A stretch of DNA of 64,000 nt from Myxococcus stipitatus (GTDB lineage Bacteria > Myxococcota > Myxococcia > Myxococcales > Myxococcaceae). Shown here in pieces: positions 26,667 through 35,515 of the stretch; the stretch's first letter is position 1; every line of letters begins with the position of its first letter. The position numbers were made by a program, and so were the translations under genes. Under the pieces are notes generated by a model. The model made no database searches. It saw nothing but the letters and a program-made list of their open reading frames with translations, and was not told the DNA's origin. The stretch lies in contig NZ_JAKCFI010000006.1 in the NCBI RefSeq assembly GCF_021412625.1, positions 496,001 through 560,000 of the forward strand, in the 5' to 3' direction.

Positions 26667-27458
26667 CTACTTGCCGTCCGGCTGGTAGACGAGGGGGAGT
26701 CCGCCCTGCCCGCCCCCCACGACCACCGTCTTGGTGTTGAGGCTGGTGGCGAGCTTCTCCGTGGCCTCGATGCCCTTGAAGCGCAGGTACTCGTCGGTGA
26801 GGCCCTGGCGGACGATGCTCTGGTACTTGGCGATGCCCTCGGCTTCGATCTGCTTGCGCTCGGCCTCCTGGCGCTCCTTCTCCAGGGTGAAGCGCATCTT
26901 CTGGCTGCGCTGCTCCTCGGCGAGCTTGTCGGAGATGGCCTCGCGGATGGCGGTCGGCAGGGACACGTCGCGCACGAGGATGGCCTCCACCACCACGTGC
27001 TTGCCCTGGAGGGCGCGGGTGACCTCGTCGAAGATCTCCTTTTCGATCTGCTCGCGCCGGGTGGAGTAGATCTCCTCCGGCGCGTACCGGCCGAACACCT
27101 TCCGGGCCTCCGAGCGGACGATGGGGGCGATGAGGATTTCGGCGTAGCGGGGGCCGGTCTGGGTGTGCAGTTCGAAGAGCCTGGCGGGGTCCACGCGGTA
27201 GCGCACACTGGAGTCCACCTTCAGGTCCAGGCCGTTGTTGGACAGCACGCTCAGCTCGTCCTTCATCTCCTGGACGCGCAGGTCGTACACGATGAGGGAC
27301 TTGCCCGGTCGCAGGACGTGGAGCCCCTCGCCGTAGGGTTCGCGCAGGGTGCCGCTGCCGAACGAGTCGAAGCCGATGCCGCCGTGGCCGCTGGCGACCG
27401 TCTCACAGGCGCAGCCGCTGATGCACATCAACCCCAGGACGAGCCACAGTCGCTTCAT
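26667..27458 (-). CDS. SPFH/prohibitin-domain lipoprotein
   Basis: 263 residues from the ATG at 27458 (GGAAGG four bases before). The N-terminus MKRLWLVLGLMCISGC contains a lipobox (SGC), so it is a predicted lipoprotein rather than a membrane-spanning prohibitin. Residues 30-190 form the SPFH/Band 7 domain (RVQEMKDELSVLSNNGLDLKVDSSVRYRV and VVVEAILVRDV). A charged coiled coil follows (EKERQEAERKQIEAEG). Such proteins form oligomeric membrane scaffolds. Located between atpG and atpD; a link to ATP synthase assembly is only suggested by position. Confidence 0.85.
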   Translation of the reverse strand: MKRLWLVLGLMCISGCACETVASGHGGIGFDSFGSGTLREPYGEGLHVLRPGKSLIVYDLRVQEMKDELSVLSNNGLDLKVDSSVRYRVDPARLFELHTQTGPRYAEILIAPIVRSEARKVFGRYAPEEIYSTRREQIEKEIFDEVTRALQGKHVVVEAILVRDVSLPTAIREAISDKLAEEQRSQKMRFTLEKERQEAERKQIEAEGIAKYQSIVRQGLTDEYLRFKGIEATEKLATSLNTKTVVVGGGQGGLPLVYQPDGK

Positions 27459-27508
27459 GGTGCCTTCCCTCTCCGCGTACACCTGCTCGGCGAAGGCATT
27501 AAACGCGA

Positions 27509-27540
27509 CGGGCCCGCTCCCGAAAACGGGGGCGGGCCCG
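27509..27540 (-). terminator. Strong hairpin between atpG and the SPFH gene
   Basis: CGGGCCCGC (27509-27517) pairs with GCGGGCCCG (27532-27540), continuing inward to a CCCG/CGGG stem closed by an AAAA loop, about 14 bp in all. On the minus strand it follows atpG and is trailed by a short TTT. It may reduce read-through into the SPFH/atpD genes or protect the atpG mRNA end. Confidence 0.55.
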
Positions 27541-27573
27541 GGGGGCGACCCTGGGACGGGTCGCGGAGGCGGA

Positions 27574-28452
<879 letters not shown>

Positions 28453-28672
28453 GGGACGGGGGACTCCTGTGAGACGAGCTGGCCGGGTGCGCCCAGGTGG
28501 GAGCGAGGCAGGCTGACGGCGGGGCCCCCTATATAAGCGGGCCGGGGGCCGGTCAACGGGGGCCTGACGGGGCTTTCCGGACACGGGGGCCGGCTCCCCT
28601 CCGGGAGGGGCGGCCAGGCGGACGGGGAGGGTCTGGCTTCCGGACTCGGCCGCCCGTCCTACCTTTCAGGGC

Positions 28673-29098
28673 ATGGCCCCATCCACCGACAGGCCCCTGC
28701 TCGTCGTCGAGGACGACGCGGACATCCGCGAGGCGCTCCAAGGCTACCTGGAGCTCCAGGGGTACCGGGTGCGGGTGGCCAAGGATGGCCGCGAGGCGCT
28801 GGCGTCCATGGAGGCACAGCCCCTGCCTGCGCTCATCCTGTTGGACATGGCCCTGCCGGGGGTGGACGGCCACCGCGTGTTGATGGCGCGGGGGCGCAGC
28901 GAGGCCCTGGCCCAGGTACCCGTGGTCATCCTGTCGGCGGGAATGGCGGACATGCATCCCCGGGACAGGGCGGTGTACGCGGCCAGCCAGGGTGTGGCGG
29001 CGCTGTTGTCCAAGCCGGTGGAGCCGAAGCAGTTGCTGGAGACGGTGCGGCGCCTGTTGCCGGGGACGCTCGCCTCCCAGGCGGACACCCATCCCTGA
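28673..29098 (+). CDS. Single-domain response regulator (receiver only)
   Basis: 141 residues. Receiver residues are complete: acidic pocket E13-D14-D15, phosphorylation site D58 (LILLDMALPGVDG), switch S88 and K114 (LLSKPVEP). No output domain. Divergent from atpG with 220 bp between the genes. Likely a phosphotransfer or protein-protein regulator; cognate kinase not identifiable. Confidence 0.92.
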   Translation: MAPSTDRPLLVVEDDADIREALQGYLELQGYRVRVAKDGREALASMEAQPLPALILLDMALPGVDGHRVLMARGRSEALAQVPVVILSAGMADMHPRDRAVYAASQGVAALLSKPVEPKQLLETVRRLLPGTLASQADTHP

Positions 29099-29145
29099 AC
29101 TGGAGGCCCAATCGGTCCTTTGCGAGGGCGGGCGCGCGGAACACA

Positions 29146-29823
29146 ATGCGCCCTCGACCGGTGTTCTCGGGGTCCATGAAGCCAGGCGGAGCGAGGGGTA
29201 TCTGGGTACGAAGGGCCCTCTGGGGCCTGCTCGCGGGCCTGACGAGCCTGCTCGTGCTCTCGTACCTGGTGCGGGTGAGCTACGAGGAGCGCATCGTGCC
29301 CCTGCCCGAGGCCCCGGAGGCCCCCATCGCGCTCGTCTTCGGCGCGGGGCTGGCGCCTGGCGCGGTGCCGTCTCCTGTGCTGGCGCAGCGGCTGGACATG
29401 GCGATGGCGCTGTGGCGCGCGGGCAAGGTCCAGGCGGTCCTGGTGAGCGGGGACGAGGTGAAGCCCTTCCACCACGAGACGCGGGCCATGCGGCGCTACC
29501 TGCTGGAGCGGGGGCTGCCAGAGGTGGCCGTGCTGGGGGACGAGGCGGGGCTGTCCACCTATGACAGCTGTCTGCGGGCGCACGGCGTCTTCGGCGCGCG
29601 CAGGGCCCTGCTCGTCACCCAGCGCTTCCACCTGCCACGGGCGCTGTTCATCGCCAACTCGGTGGGCATCGACGCGTGGGGCGTGGCGGCGGACGAGGGC
29701 CGTCCGACTCCCTGGCGGTACACGGTGCGGGAGATGCTCTCGCGCGTGCTGGCGCTGGGAATGGTCGCGCTGAGGGTGGAGCCCGTCTACCCGACGGGCC
29801 GCGCGGCGACGCCGAAGCGCTGA
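29146..29823 (+). CDS. SanA/YdcF-like (DUF218) membrane-anchored protein
   Basis: 225 residues from ATG 29146; ATG 29176 is an equally weak alternative. A single N-terminal membrane span (ALWGLLAGLTSLLVLSYLV) is followed by a DUF218 domain: APIALVFGAGL, KVQAVLVSGDE, a STYDSCLRA helix and a LLVTQRFHLPRALFI strand-helix. The order matches SanA, linked in enterobacteria to envelope barrier function and vancomycin exclusion. Probably periplasmic and envelope-related here. Confidence 0.8.
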   Translation: MRPRPVFSGSMKPGGARGIWVRRALWGLLAGLTSLLVLSYLVRVSYEERIVPLPEAPEAPIALVFGAGLAPGAVPSPVLAQRLDMAMALWRAGKVQAVLVSGDEVKPFHHETRAMRRYLLERGLPEVAVLGDEAGLSTYDSCLRAHGVFGARRALLVTQRFHLPRALFIANSVGIDAWGVAADEGRPTPWRYTVREMLSRVLALGMVALRVEPVYPTGRAATPKR

Positions 29824-29933
29824 GCGCTCCAGCCATGCCCCCCGGCAGGCGGGCGGCCGGCGCGAATTGCGGCGGCCCGGGCCGGTTCTCATTCTTGAAG
29901 CCAGAGCAGCCCACCCTTTCGCGAGGAGACACC

Positions 29934-30206
29934 ATGCGCTTCAAGAAACTCGGCACGGAGGACGTGGGTGAGTCCAGCTCGCTCCGGCACGTGAACCAGG
30001 ACACCGGCGAGGAGGAGATCAACATCTCCGACCAGGACCTCGCGGCCTCGCCGCCCCTCGAGGAGGAGCCGGACTTCCGGGACATCCTCCCGGACCAGAT
30101 TCACGAGTTCCGCCGGGGCGACGAGGAGGCTGAGGAGACCGAGGTCACGGCCCAACCCGAGGAGCGCCTCCGACCCGCTCGACGAGACCAGCTTCCGGAG
30201 GGGTAG
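29934..30206 (+). CDS. Small acidic hypothetical protein
   Basis: 90 residues, ATG at 29934 with GAGGAG seven bases upstream. Strongly acidic in the middle (GEEEINISDQDL and PLEEEPDFRD), with basic ends and no Cys, membrane span or signal peptide. Probably disordered. No family recognised; strong ribosome site and codon use support it being real. Confidence 0.65.
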   Translation: MRFKKLGTEDVGESSSLRHVNQDTGEEEINISDQDLAASPPLEEEPDFRDILPDQIHEFRRGDEEAEETEVTAQPEERLRPARRDQLPEG

Positions 30207-30650
30207 CCCTCCAGGGCTGGGGACGACAGGCTCTATCGTTACTCCACGGCGATTGTCATGGAGTGACGGCATGTTCCGGCGTGGGCCGTGGGCGCGACGT
30301 GGGTCGGAGGTGTCGTGCCCTGGGTAGGGACTCGCGTTGACCACGGACCGTGCCGATTCGGGGGGCGCGGTGGCGCCACTGCGTCCGCCTCGCATCATCA
30401 GGGCGACCTGAGCGCCAGCTTCAGCGCTACATGCCGTGCCCTGGATTCTCCACGGCGTCCCGCGCGCGGGCTGCGCGCCGTTGATAGGGGTTACGCGCGA
30501 GAGGACTCGTCACGAGCTGCGCGCAGGCTCCTCGCCACTACCACGGCGGGGAAGAGACTTCGTCGCGACTTGCGCGCAGGCTCCGCTCCACCGCAACCCG
30601 TTACGGTAGAGAGGGTTCATCACGACCTGCGCGCAGGCCCCGCGTCGCCG
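30207..30650. repeat. Intergenic region with three degenerate direct repeats
   Basis: 444 bp without a supported gene. Three related segments share the core TGCGCGCAGG at 30518, 30571 and 30628, each preceded by a CGTCACGA/CGTCGCGA/CATCACGA-like box, with periods of 53 and 57 bp. The first and third units also begin with GTTACG. They lie 3' of the minus-strand SMI1/H1-like gene and may be small structured repeats or the remnants of a duplicated 3' element. Confidence 0.5.
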
Positions 30651-32186
30651 CTACCTGCGCGATGACTTCCTCGCGGCTCCCTTCGCCGGCTTCTTCGCCG
30701 CGGCCTTCGTGGTGGCCTTCTTCGCGGCGGGCTTCTTCGCCACAGCAGCCGGGGTCTTCTTCGCCGCGAAGGCCGTGACCTTCTTCACGGAGCCCTTCTT
30801 CGCCGCAGCCTTCGTGGTGGCCTTCTTCGCGGCGGACTTCTTCGCCACGGGAACAGCGGCCTTCTTCGCGGCGGGCTTCGTCACCGCGACCTTCTTCGCC
30901 GCGGGCTTCTTCGAGGGAGCCGTCGCCATCTTCGCGGCGGGCTTCGTCGCCACGGGCTTCGTGGAGGGCGCCTTGACGGCGGCCTTCTTCGCCGTGGGCT
31001 TCGTGGAGGTCACGGGCTTCACGGTGGGCGCCCTGGTGGCCGCCTTCTTCGCGGCGGTCTTCGTCACGGCGGGGGCCACCGCGCCAGACGTCTTCTCCTC
31101 GGGCTTCGCCTTGGCCTTCTCGGCGACCGCCGTCCCGGTCCCCGCCTTCGCGACAGCCGACTTCGCGGCCCGGATGACCTCCTTGCTGGAGACCATCGCC
31201 TCGTCGGCCTTCTGGGCCGGGCCCTTCACGGAGCCAGCCTCCGCCTCCACGGGCTCACTGACGGGCTGCTTCGCCTCGACCTTCACGGGGGCCGGCTCGC
31301 GAACAGGCGCGGGCTTCGCGGCCTTCGCCTTCGGCTCGTTGAACTTCTTCACGGCCACCTTCTTCTCGGCCCCCAGCTCCTTGCTCAGCGCCTCTCGCAT
31401 CGAGGGCCTGTTGAAGAGCTCGGTCTGCGTCACCAGCCCCGGCTTGCCTGCCCGGGCCGCGACCTTCGCGCCCACGGGCGAGCCATTCGCGCCGGTCCGG
31501 GCCCTCGGCGCCACGTCCTCGTCGTACTCGTAGGCCAGCTCGCGTTGGGCGGCCGCCTCGTCCTCCGCCTCGACGAGGGGCTCCCCCACGGCCTCCGCGG
31601 AGGCGAACTCCGCCTCCTCGTCCGCGTCTTCGTCCTCGACCTCCACGCCAGACAGCGCCCCCTGGAGCACCGCGTTCATCGCGCGAGCGAACGTGCGCTC
31701 GCCAAAGCTCTCGACCTCGGCCGGAGGCACGAGCACGTCGAGCATGTCCTTCAGGGAGCGATACAGCCGCATCTGCCGCTGCTCACCGTCCCAGGTCCCG
31801 AAGACCCAGTCCTCGTCGCCGAGCGTCTGGACCCACTCCGGAAGCGGCCCGCCACCATCCCCCTGCTCGACCATCGCCGACTTGCGCGCGGAGAAGATGT
31901 GCCGGTGCGGCCCCTTGAGACCGATGCGCCACACCCCCGCGGCGGGGAGCCCCACCAGCTTCAACCGGGACTTCTCCAAGACGCTCGGAGTGCCCTCGGG
32001 CCCATGCAGGGGGAACAAGTGGACGTCGCCGTGCAGCTCACCACCGTTGAACGTCAGGTACAGCTGCCCCAGCTCTTCGGGGAATGGGACACCGCACTCC
32101 GTCTCGGCCCACCGGACCTCGTCCGCGGACACACCCGATGACGCTGCCTTCGCCGACTTCCGCAGTGCCTCCAACCACTCGTGCAT
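30651..32186 (-). CDS. SMI1/KNR4-domain protein with histone-H1-like Lys/Ala/Pro tail
   Basis: 511 residues, ATG at 32186 with GGAGGGG just before. Residues 1-160 resemble SMI1/KNR4 (SUKH) domains: WAETECGVPFPEELGQLYLTFNGGELHG and a DEDWVFGTWDG segment. Residues 170-215 are very acidic. From about 300 to the end the protein is a repetitive KKAA/PAKK/TTKAA tail like histone H1 and the H1-like proteins known in myxobacteria. SUKH domains often occur in toxin-immunity proteins; the tail suggests DNA or nucleoid binding. The combination is unusual and its function unknown. Confidence 0.8.
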   Translation of the reverse strand: MHEWLEALRKSAKAASSGVSADEVRWAETECGVPFPEELGQLYLTFNGGELHGDVHLFPLHGPEGTPSVLEKSRLKLVGLPAAGVWRIGLKGPHRHIFSARKSAMVEQGDGGGPLPEWVQTLGDEDWVFGTWDGEQRQMRLYRSLKDMLDVLVPPAEVESFGERTFARAMNAVLQGALSGVEVEDEDADEEAEFASAEAVGEPLVEAEDEAAAQRELAYEYDEDVAPRARTGANGSPVGAKVAARAGKPGLVTQTELFNRPSMREALSKELGAEKKVAVKKFNEPKAKAAKPAPVREPAPVKVEAKQPVSEPVEAEAGSVKGPAQKADEAMVSSKEVIRAAKSAVAKAGTGTAVAEKAKAKPEEKTSGAVAPAVTKTAAKKAATRAPTVKPVTSTKPTAKKAAVKAPSTKPVATKPAAKMATAPSKKPAAKKVAVTKPAAKKAAVPVAKKSAAKKATTKAAAKKGSVKKVTAFAAKKTPAAVAKKPAAKKATTKAAAKKPAKGAARKSSRR

Positions 32187-32582
32187 GACCCCTCCACGAC
32201 ACGTCCAATGCCACAACCTTATGGCGCCCCGAGCCGCCGCGCAGTGCGCGTGTTGGGCTTTTGATGGCGCGCCACCCCAGGCCGACCTCGCGGGGAGATA
32301 CTCGGGCACCCTCGGCCGGCAATCCACCCCCACGCGAGGCCCAACCCCCATCCGCACGAAGCGCCACCACCATCCATCCCCGGAGCCCTCCTCCGCCCCT
32401 CCGGCTGATCCATCGCCCGCCCCTCCGGACTCCGTCCCCCGGCTCCGGGGAGGGCGCCCCCCGAACGGACGCCGCCCCGCCGGCCCGAGCCTCCGCCCTG
32501 GCGGACGTGAGCCCGGAAGACCCCCTCGGAGGCCCAGCGCGCCTCGCTTGAAGAGGGAGCACGGGGTCGTTACGCAGGGGGC
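32187..32582. other. Divergent intergenic region upstream of SMI1/H1-like and thioredoxin genes
   Basis: 396 bp, Pro/Arg-codon-like GC-rich DNA with no supported gene. It must contain the two divergent promoters. No clear palindrome or sigma-54 motif was found. The thioredoxin start is preceded by a short GAGGGAGCA segment. Confidence 0.5.
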
Positions 32583-32927
32583 ATGGCACATCCCGTGAGC
32601 TATGAGGGAACGACGGAGAACTTCGACCAGCTCGTGCTCGAACCCAAGGGCGAGCTCGTCGTGGTGGACTTCTGGGGCGATGGCTGCCCGAACTGCGAAA
32701 TCTACGCGGAGGCCGAACCCTCGCTCCTGGCCGAGCTGGATGGCGCCCGGATGCGCGTGGTGAAGGTGAACGCGTACCAGCACGAGCCGCTCGCCCACCG
32801 CTTCGGCCTCTTCGGCATCCCCACCTTCCTGCTGTTCCGCGACGGGAAGCTCCTCGGGAAGATGTCTCAGTACTATGGGAAGCAATACTGGCTCGGCGTC
32901 ATCCGGGAGCACCTGCCGGCGGCATGA
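32583..32927 (+). CDS. Thioredoxin-family protein with CPNC active site
   Basis: 114 residues. The thioredoxin fold is clear: VVVDFWGDGCPNCEIYAEAEP with C35 and C38, and the cis-Pro in FGIPTFLLFRDGKLLG. The usual WCGPC is replaced by WGDGCPNC, which would shift redox potential. No signal peptide, so cytoplasmic. Monocistronic. Confidence 0.9.
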   Translation: MAHPVSYEGTTENFDQLVLEPKGELVVVDFWGDGCPNCEIYAEAEPSLLAELDGARMRVVKVNAYQHEPLAHRFGLFGIPTFLLFRDGKLLGKMSQYYGKQYWLGVIREHLPAA

Positions 32928-33045
32928 CGACGCGCGGGGCCGTCCCTCGGCCCTCGGCGTTCGTGCCCCGCACAGCCCCACGAGCGGCGCTGGCGGCCCC
33001 GGGGGCACCCGCCCCTGACGATTCCGGGGCGGGCGTCGTCAGCCG

Positions 33046-33372
33046 GTGTGGCCCATCGAAGCACCGCGCGACGAGATGCCGTTGCCACGAAGTCCTGCTC
33101 CACCCCACCGAGGGCCACAGGTCAATGACCTCGTCGTCCTCCCCCACGCTCCCCTGTACACGTGGCCGTCCTACCTGCGCCTCCAACGGGCGCTGGGGGA
33201 GCTGGGCGGGCAGCAGTCCGCCGTCGAGTTGCTGGCGCGAAACCGGTTCCGCCAACGTTTCACCTTCGAGGGAAGCGCACCGGTCGCCCTCGCCATCTTC
33301 CGGCAACTCCGCCGATCGGGCGCCCACGGAATCAAGCCACCCCGGCCCGAGCCCTGGCGGGATGACGACTGA
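33046..33372 (+). CDS. Hypothetical protein, uncertain start
   Basis: 108 residues from GTG 33046 or about 98 from ATG 33076. The first 25 residues are Pro/Arg-rich and may not be translated; the rest (PSYLRLQRALGELGGQQSAVELLARNRFRQRFTF) looks like a folded helical domain. No family recognised. Its stop is one base before the next small gene, suggesting coupling. Supported by codon use and gene spacing only. Confidence 0.4.
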   Translation: MWPIEAPRDEMPLPRSPAPPHRGPQVNDLVVLPHAPLYTWPSYLRLQRALGELGGQQSAVELLARNRFRQRFTFEGSAPVALAIFRQLRRSGAHGIKPPRPEPWRDDD

Positions 33373-33373
33373 C

Positions 33374-33514
33374 ATGGACGACGACATCGAGGCGCTCCAT
33401 TTCGAGAACCGCTTCACGGTCGCCGGATGGGTCATCGAAGATGAGACGACCGGACGCCAGGTCGCGGAGCGGATGAAAGCGGCGGGAATGCCCGTCATCC
33501 CCTGCGAGGAATGA
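33374..33514 (+). CDS. Very small hypothetical protein (46 aa)
   Basis: ATG at 33374, one base after the preceding stop. 46 residues with a strand-like FENRFTVAGWVIEDETTGRQVAE followed by a helix and one Cys. Acidic. No family recognised. Neighbour spacing (preceding gene 1 bp, next gene 18 bp) argues for a three-gene unit. Confidence 0.45.
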   Translation: MDDDIEALHFENRFTVAGWVIEDETTGRQVAERMKAAGMPVIPCEE

Positions 33515-33532
33515 CACGGAGAGGAATCCTCG

Positions 33533-33862
33533 ATGGAGAAGAAGCACCGGAAGATCGTCGTCGATGACCGCGAGTACGCCTGGGTCGGGGACTGGAGCTA
33601 TGGGATGGGGAACCGCGTCGTCGGGATACGGGTCTGGTTCAAGGGCCCGGACCAACGCACCGTGGGTCCCATGCTGTCCGTGAAGCTGGTCGGCAAGGGG
33701 GGCGGGGTCGCGGACTCCTCCGCCGCGCTCCCCCACCATGTCCGCGAGGTCATCCTCGTCGCGAGGCGCTCGGGCTGGAAGCCAGAGGGCCGTGGCACGT
33801 TCTGGCTTCGGCCGTCGCATGGACTCGAACTCGACGATTTGGAGGTCATCGAGCCCGGGTAG
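33533..33862 (+). CDS. Small conserved-looking hypothetical protein
   Basis: 109 residues, ATG at 33533 with GGAGAGGA upstream. Beta-rich start (KIVVDDREYAWVGDWSYG), then IRVWFKGPDQRTVGPMLSVKLVG and a C-terminal helix HHVREVILVARRSGW. No Cys and no signal peptide. The style resembles small immunity or accessory proteins, but no family is recognised. Last gene of the short cluster 33046-33862; DJ-1-like gene follows after 29 bp. Confidence 0.65.
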   Translation: MEKKHRKIVVDDREYAWVGDWSYGMGNRVVGIRVWFKGPDQRTVGPMLSVKLVGKGGGVADSSAALPHHVREVILVARRSGWKPEGRGTFWLRPSHGLELDDLEVIEPG

Positions 33863-33891
33863 AGTGCACGGCCTCTCGAAGGAGCACTTGC

Positions 33892-34470
33892 GTGGCGCGT
33901 ATCGCATTCGTCCTGGTGGACCCGTTCGCGGACTGGGAACCCGCGCTCCTCGCGGCCGGAGCCCGGGAGGACTTCAAGGACGAGGTGTCCTGGCTCTCAT
34001 TGGACGGGAAGCCCGTCCCTTCGATGGGTGGGCTGACGGTCCAGGCGGACGGCGTCCTCGATGACTCCGTGCTCGAACGCGCCGATGCACTGGTGTTGAT
34101 CGGCTCCCCCTTGTGGCAGACGTCCGGGAGCCCGGACCTGTCGTCCCTGCTGCGGCGCGCGGTGGACCGGGGCCTCGTGGTCGCGGGCATCTGCGGCGCC
34201 ACCCTGGCGCTGGCGCGCGCGGGCCTGCTCGACACACGGGCGCACACCAGCAACGCGCTCGAATTCCTCCAGCAACACGCGGCGGGCTACAACGGGAGCG
34301 CGCTCTATCGCCACTCCGCCCAGGCCGTGAGCGATGGGCGCGTCGTCACGGCCCCGGGAAGCGCACCCGTGACGTTCGCCGTCGAGGTGCTCCAGTTGCT
34401 GCATCCCGGAGCCACGGCCGCCCTGGGAGAGTTCCGCCGCGACTTTGCTCGCGAACACCCGCCTGGGTAG
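33892..34470 (+). CDS. DJ-1/PfpI family protein
   Basis: 192 residues from a GTG at 33892. The nucleophile elbow AGICGATLALARAG carries C101, the conserved Glu is E16 (DWEPALL), and LIGSPLWQ lies on the facing loop. Family members are glyoxalase/deglycase-like, chaperones or amidotransferase-like enzymes; C101 and E16 intact suggest an active Cys. Cytoplasmic. Confidence 0.88.
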   Translation: MARIAFVLVDPFADWEPALLAAGAREDFKDEVSWLSLDGKPVPSMGGLTVQADGVLDDSVLERADALVLIGSPLWQTSGSPDLSSLLRRAVDRGLVVAGICGATLALARAGLLDTRAHTSNALEFLQQHAAGYNGSALYRHSAQAVSDGRVVTAPGSAPVTFAVEVLQLLHPGATAALGEFRRDFAREHPPG

Positions 34471-34609
34471 AACATCGCGGAGGTATGTCCTGAGCATCGG
34501 CTGGAATGGGACCTGCAGCCAGCCGAGCATGACCTTGCTCACTGGACGAGACGTCCCATCACCGATGCTTGGCATCCCCAGCCGCACGACCTACGCTCGA
34601 GGTTGTCCC

Positions 34610-35506
34610 ATGGCATCCATTCCATACCGAATCGATCCCGACGACCCGAGGGCTCCGCCACAGGAACTCTGGGACCAGCTCTCCCCAGAAGAGCGCGCTC
34701 GCATCGTCGCGGAATTGCCTTCGGAGTTTCCTGTTTCGGAAGCCAATCCGCCGGAAGGGGACCCTCACTTCGAGGCGAAGATTCGTGCCCGCGAGGTGCT
34801 GGGGAGCTTCTTCTCCCGCATCGGCCGGAAGGTGTACCTGGGGAGCGAACTCCCCGTGTACTACCCGGGCGAAGCGATGTTCGCTCCGGACGTCATCGCC
34901 GTGATGGATGTGGAGCTCCACTCCCGCATGGGCTGGGTCGTGAGCCTCGAAGGGAAGGGCCCGGACCTCGCCATCGAAATCGTGTACGCGGGCGAGCGAC
35001 GCAAGGACATGGAGCGCAATGTCGAGCGCTATGCCCGACTCGGCATCCACGAGTACTTCATCTTCGATCGGGCTCGGCTTCGCTTGAGTGGATGGAGACT
35101 CGACGCGGAGCGCCGGGGCTACCACCCCATCCTGCCCCAACATGGGGTCTACGGCTCCGAGGTCCTCGGACTGGAGCTCCAGATCGAGGATGAGCGGCTG
35201 CGCTTCTACCGGGGCGGCGCCGCACTCCCCGAAGCCCAGGAGATGATCGCCCGCCTCGAACACATGATGGAGCGGAGTGAGGCGAACCGCTCGGAGCTGG
35301 AGCAACGGTACGCCGAAGAGGTTCGCCGTCGCGAGGAGGAGACCCGCCGTCGCGAGGAGGAGACCCGCCGTCGCGAGGAGGAGACCCGCCGTCGCGAGGA
35401 GGAGACCCGCCGTCGCGAAGAGGAGACCCGCCGTCGCGAGGAGTCCGAGCGGCGACTGGCCGAGGCGCTCGCGGAGCTGGAGCGGCTGCGCGCCGAGCGG
35501 CGCTGA
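34610..35506 (+). CDS. Uma2 (DUF820) family protein with C-terminal heptad-repeat coiled coil
   Basis: 298 residues, ATG at 34610. Residues 55-205 form the Uma2 PD-(D/E)xK-like domain: YYPGEAMFAPDVIAVMD (Asp), DLAIEIVYAGERRKD (Glu-x-Val) and YARLGIHEYFIFD. Catalytic Asp/Glu are kept, so nuclease activity is possible but unproven for the family. Residues 240-298 are a coiled coil with six copies of RRREEET encoded by a 21-bp tandem repeat (35324-35450). Convergent with the ABC exporter, 9 bp apart. Confidence 0.85.
   Translation: MASIPYRIDPDDPRAPPQELWDQLSPEERARIVAELPSEFPVSEANPPEGDPHFEAKIRAREVLGSFFSRIGRKVYLGSELPVYYPGEAMFAPDVIAVMDVELHSRMGWVVSLEGKGPDLAIEIVYAGERRKDMERNVERYARLGIHEYFIFDRARLRLSGWRLDAERRGYHPILPQHGVYGSEVLGLELQIEDERLRFYRGGAALPEAQEMIARLEHMMERSEANRSELEQRYAEEVRRREEETRRREEETRRREEETRRREEETRRREEETRRREESERRLAEALAELERLRAERR
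35324..35450 (+). repeat. 21-bp tandem repeat inside the Uma2 gene
   Basis: About six near-identical 21-bp units (CGCCGTCGCGAGGAGGAGAC plus one base) encode RRREEET heptads. One unit has GAA for GAG. Heptad length keeps the coiled coil in register whatever the copy number, so length variation between strains is expected. Confidence 0.9.
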
Positions 35507-35515
35507 CGCCCTCGC

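Noticed and set aside
30660..31090. Dense short repeats (CTTCTTCGC-type) that could suggest a CRISPR or satellite
   Set aside because: They are codon repeats for AAKK/PAKK in the H1-like tail; there are no regular spacers and the frame is maintained.
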